Made by a program: the position numbers and the translations under genes. This document shows positions 63,858 through 64,000 of a stretch of DNA of 64,000 nucleotides, piece after piece; positions within the stretch are counted from its first letter, which is position 1, and every line of letters begins with the position of its first letter. Where the stretch lies: assembly GCA_963693315.1 (NCBI GenBank), contig OY856186.1, forward strand, positions 307,795,061 through 307,859,060. Direction: 5' to 3'. Below the pieces are notes generated by a model, which worked only from the letters and a program-made list of their open reading frames with translations, did not search any database and was not told the origin of the DNA. Origin of the DNA: Diogma glabrata. Taxonomy: Eukaryota; Arthropoda; Insecta; Diptera; Cylindrotomidae.

Positions 63858-64000
63858 TTAATTTTCAGAATCTAAACCCTTACTATCTACACATGAATCC
63901 CTAAAATCCCTTTTCTGGAATAACGCGGATCAACAATTTCAGGAAGCAACCATTCGAAATAAAATCCTTCAAGTGAGGATACATAACATTATCAAAAAAA
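63858..64000 (-). pseudogene. U50: YqaJ-fragment unit, cut by window end
   Basis: Only the C-terminal 143 bp are in the window. Two private single-base losses (CCCTTTTCTGG and AAATAAAATCC) and AAGTGAGG, the last shared with U42. Confidence 0.8.

Larger units (their letters stand above)
4074..64000 (-). repeat. Tandem array of about 1.08-kb YqaJ-fragment units
   Basis: The same sequence repeats head to tail with starts (minus-strand stop codon taken as unit start) about 1,066-1,101 bp apart: 5136, 6217, 7297, 8387, 9468 and so on to 63858. There are 49 full units, three internally deleted ones next to mariner insertions, and partial units at both ends. Each holds roughly 865 bp of nuclease-derived sequence and about 215 bp of AT-rich spacer. 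Units differ by few substitutions and small indels, and shared variants define subtypes that recur in blocks. The minus frame is open 84 bp upstream of the V codon used as the right limit in the unit entries, but has no ATG until residue 20 (CEHM), so the unit is a 3' gene fragment without its start. No unit is intact. Confidence 0.97.

Noticed and set aside
4074..64000. CRISPR-like or integron-like array
   Set aside because: Repeats are about 1.08 kb, spacers are not unique, and the setting is animal DNA.
4074..64000. The whole array as an assembly artefact
   Set aside because: Units differ by many consistent variants, and hybrid junctions fall within units. Collapsed or duplicated stretches (especially the near-identical 8.4-kb copies) still cannot be excluded without reads.

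Overview
The window is animal DNA, most likely from an arthropod and probably an insect. The evidence is three copies of an irritans-type (Himar1-like) mariner element, an LTR retrotransposon primed by a lysine tRNA, strong AT richness and no bacterial gene organisation. I cannot name the species. Nothing here looks like an intact host gene.

Layout. (1) 1-4074 is the 5' part of an LTR retrotransposon lying on the minus strand: broken gag start (1-512), long AT-rich leader (513-2899), primer binding site (2900-2917), probable 5' LTR (2923-4074). Its LTR ends 18 bp inside an array unit, so it was inserted into the array or forms its present edge. (2) 4074-64000 is one head-to-tail array of a unit of about 1,080 bp: 49 full units (U1-U49), three internally deleted units (P1-P3) and a partial unit at each end (U0, U50). 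Each unit holds the 3' part of a YqaJ / lambda-exonuclease-like nuclease gene on the minus strand plus an AT-rich spacer of about 215 bp. No unit has a start codon in the right place and every unit has at least one frame-breaking lesion, so this is a satellite made from a gene fragment.

(3) The array has higher-order structure. Four-unit blocks recur at 6217, 32700, 41093 and 55195. An 8,382-bp segment carrying a mariner is tandemly duplicated (about 14.5-22.8 kb and 22.8-31.2 kb). A 3,245-bp three-unit segment is duplicated at about 56.7-63.1 kb. One unit has been lost at U28. Junctions fall inside units that are hybrids of two subtypes, as unequal crossing-over predicts. (4) Mariner copies at 19036, 27418 and 36891 sit at the same TA dinucleotide of a unit, share the same frameshift and the same deleted right-hand neighbour, and so spread with the array rather than by three transpositions.

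How the parts relate: no functional pathway can be supported. The biology visible is the birth and turnover of a satellite, with unequal exchange moving mutations, microduplications and a transposon between units. Lesion codes used in unit entries: L1, one T missing in the T-run that separates the two halves of the nuclease frame; L2, expansion of the 8-mer GGAGCTGT; L3, one A missing in a downstream A-run; L4, loss of 2 bp just before the TASNFG motif; L5, nonsense change in the core.
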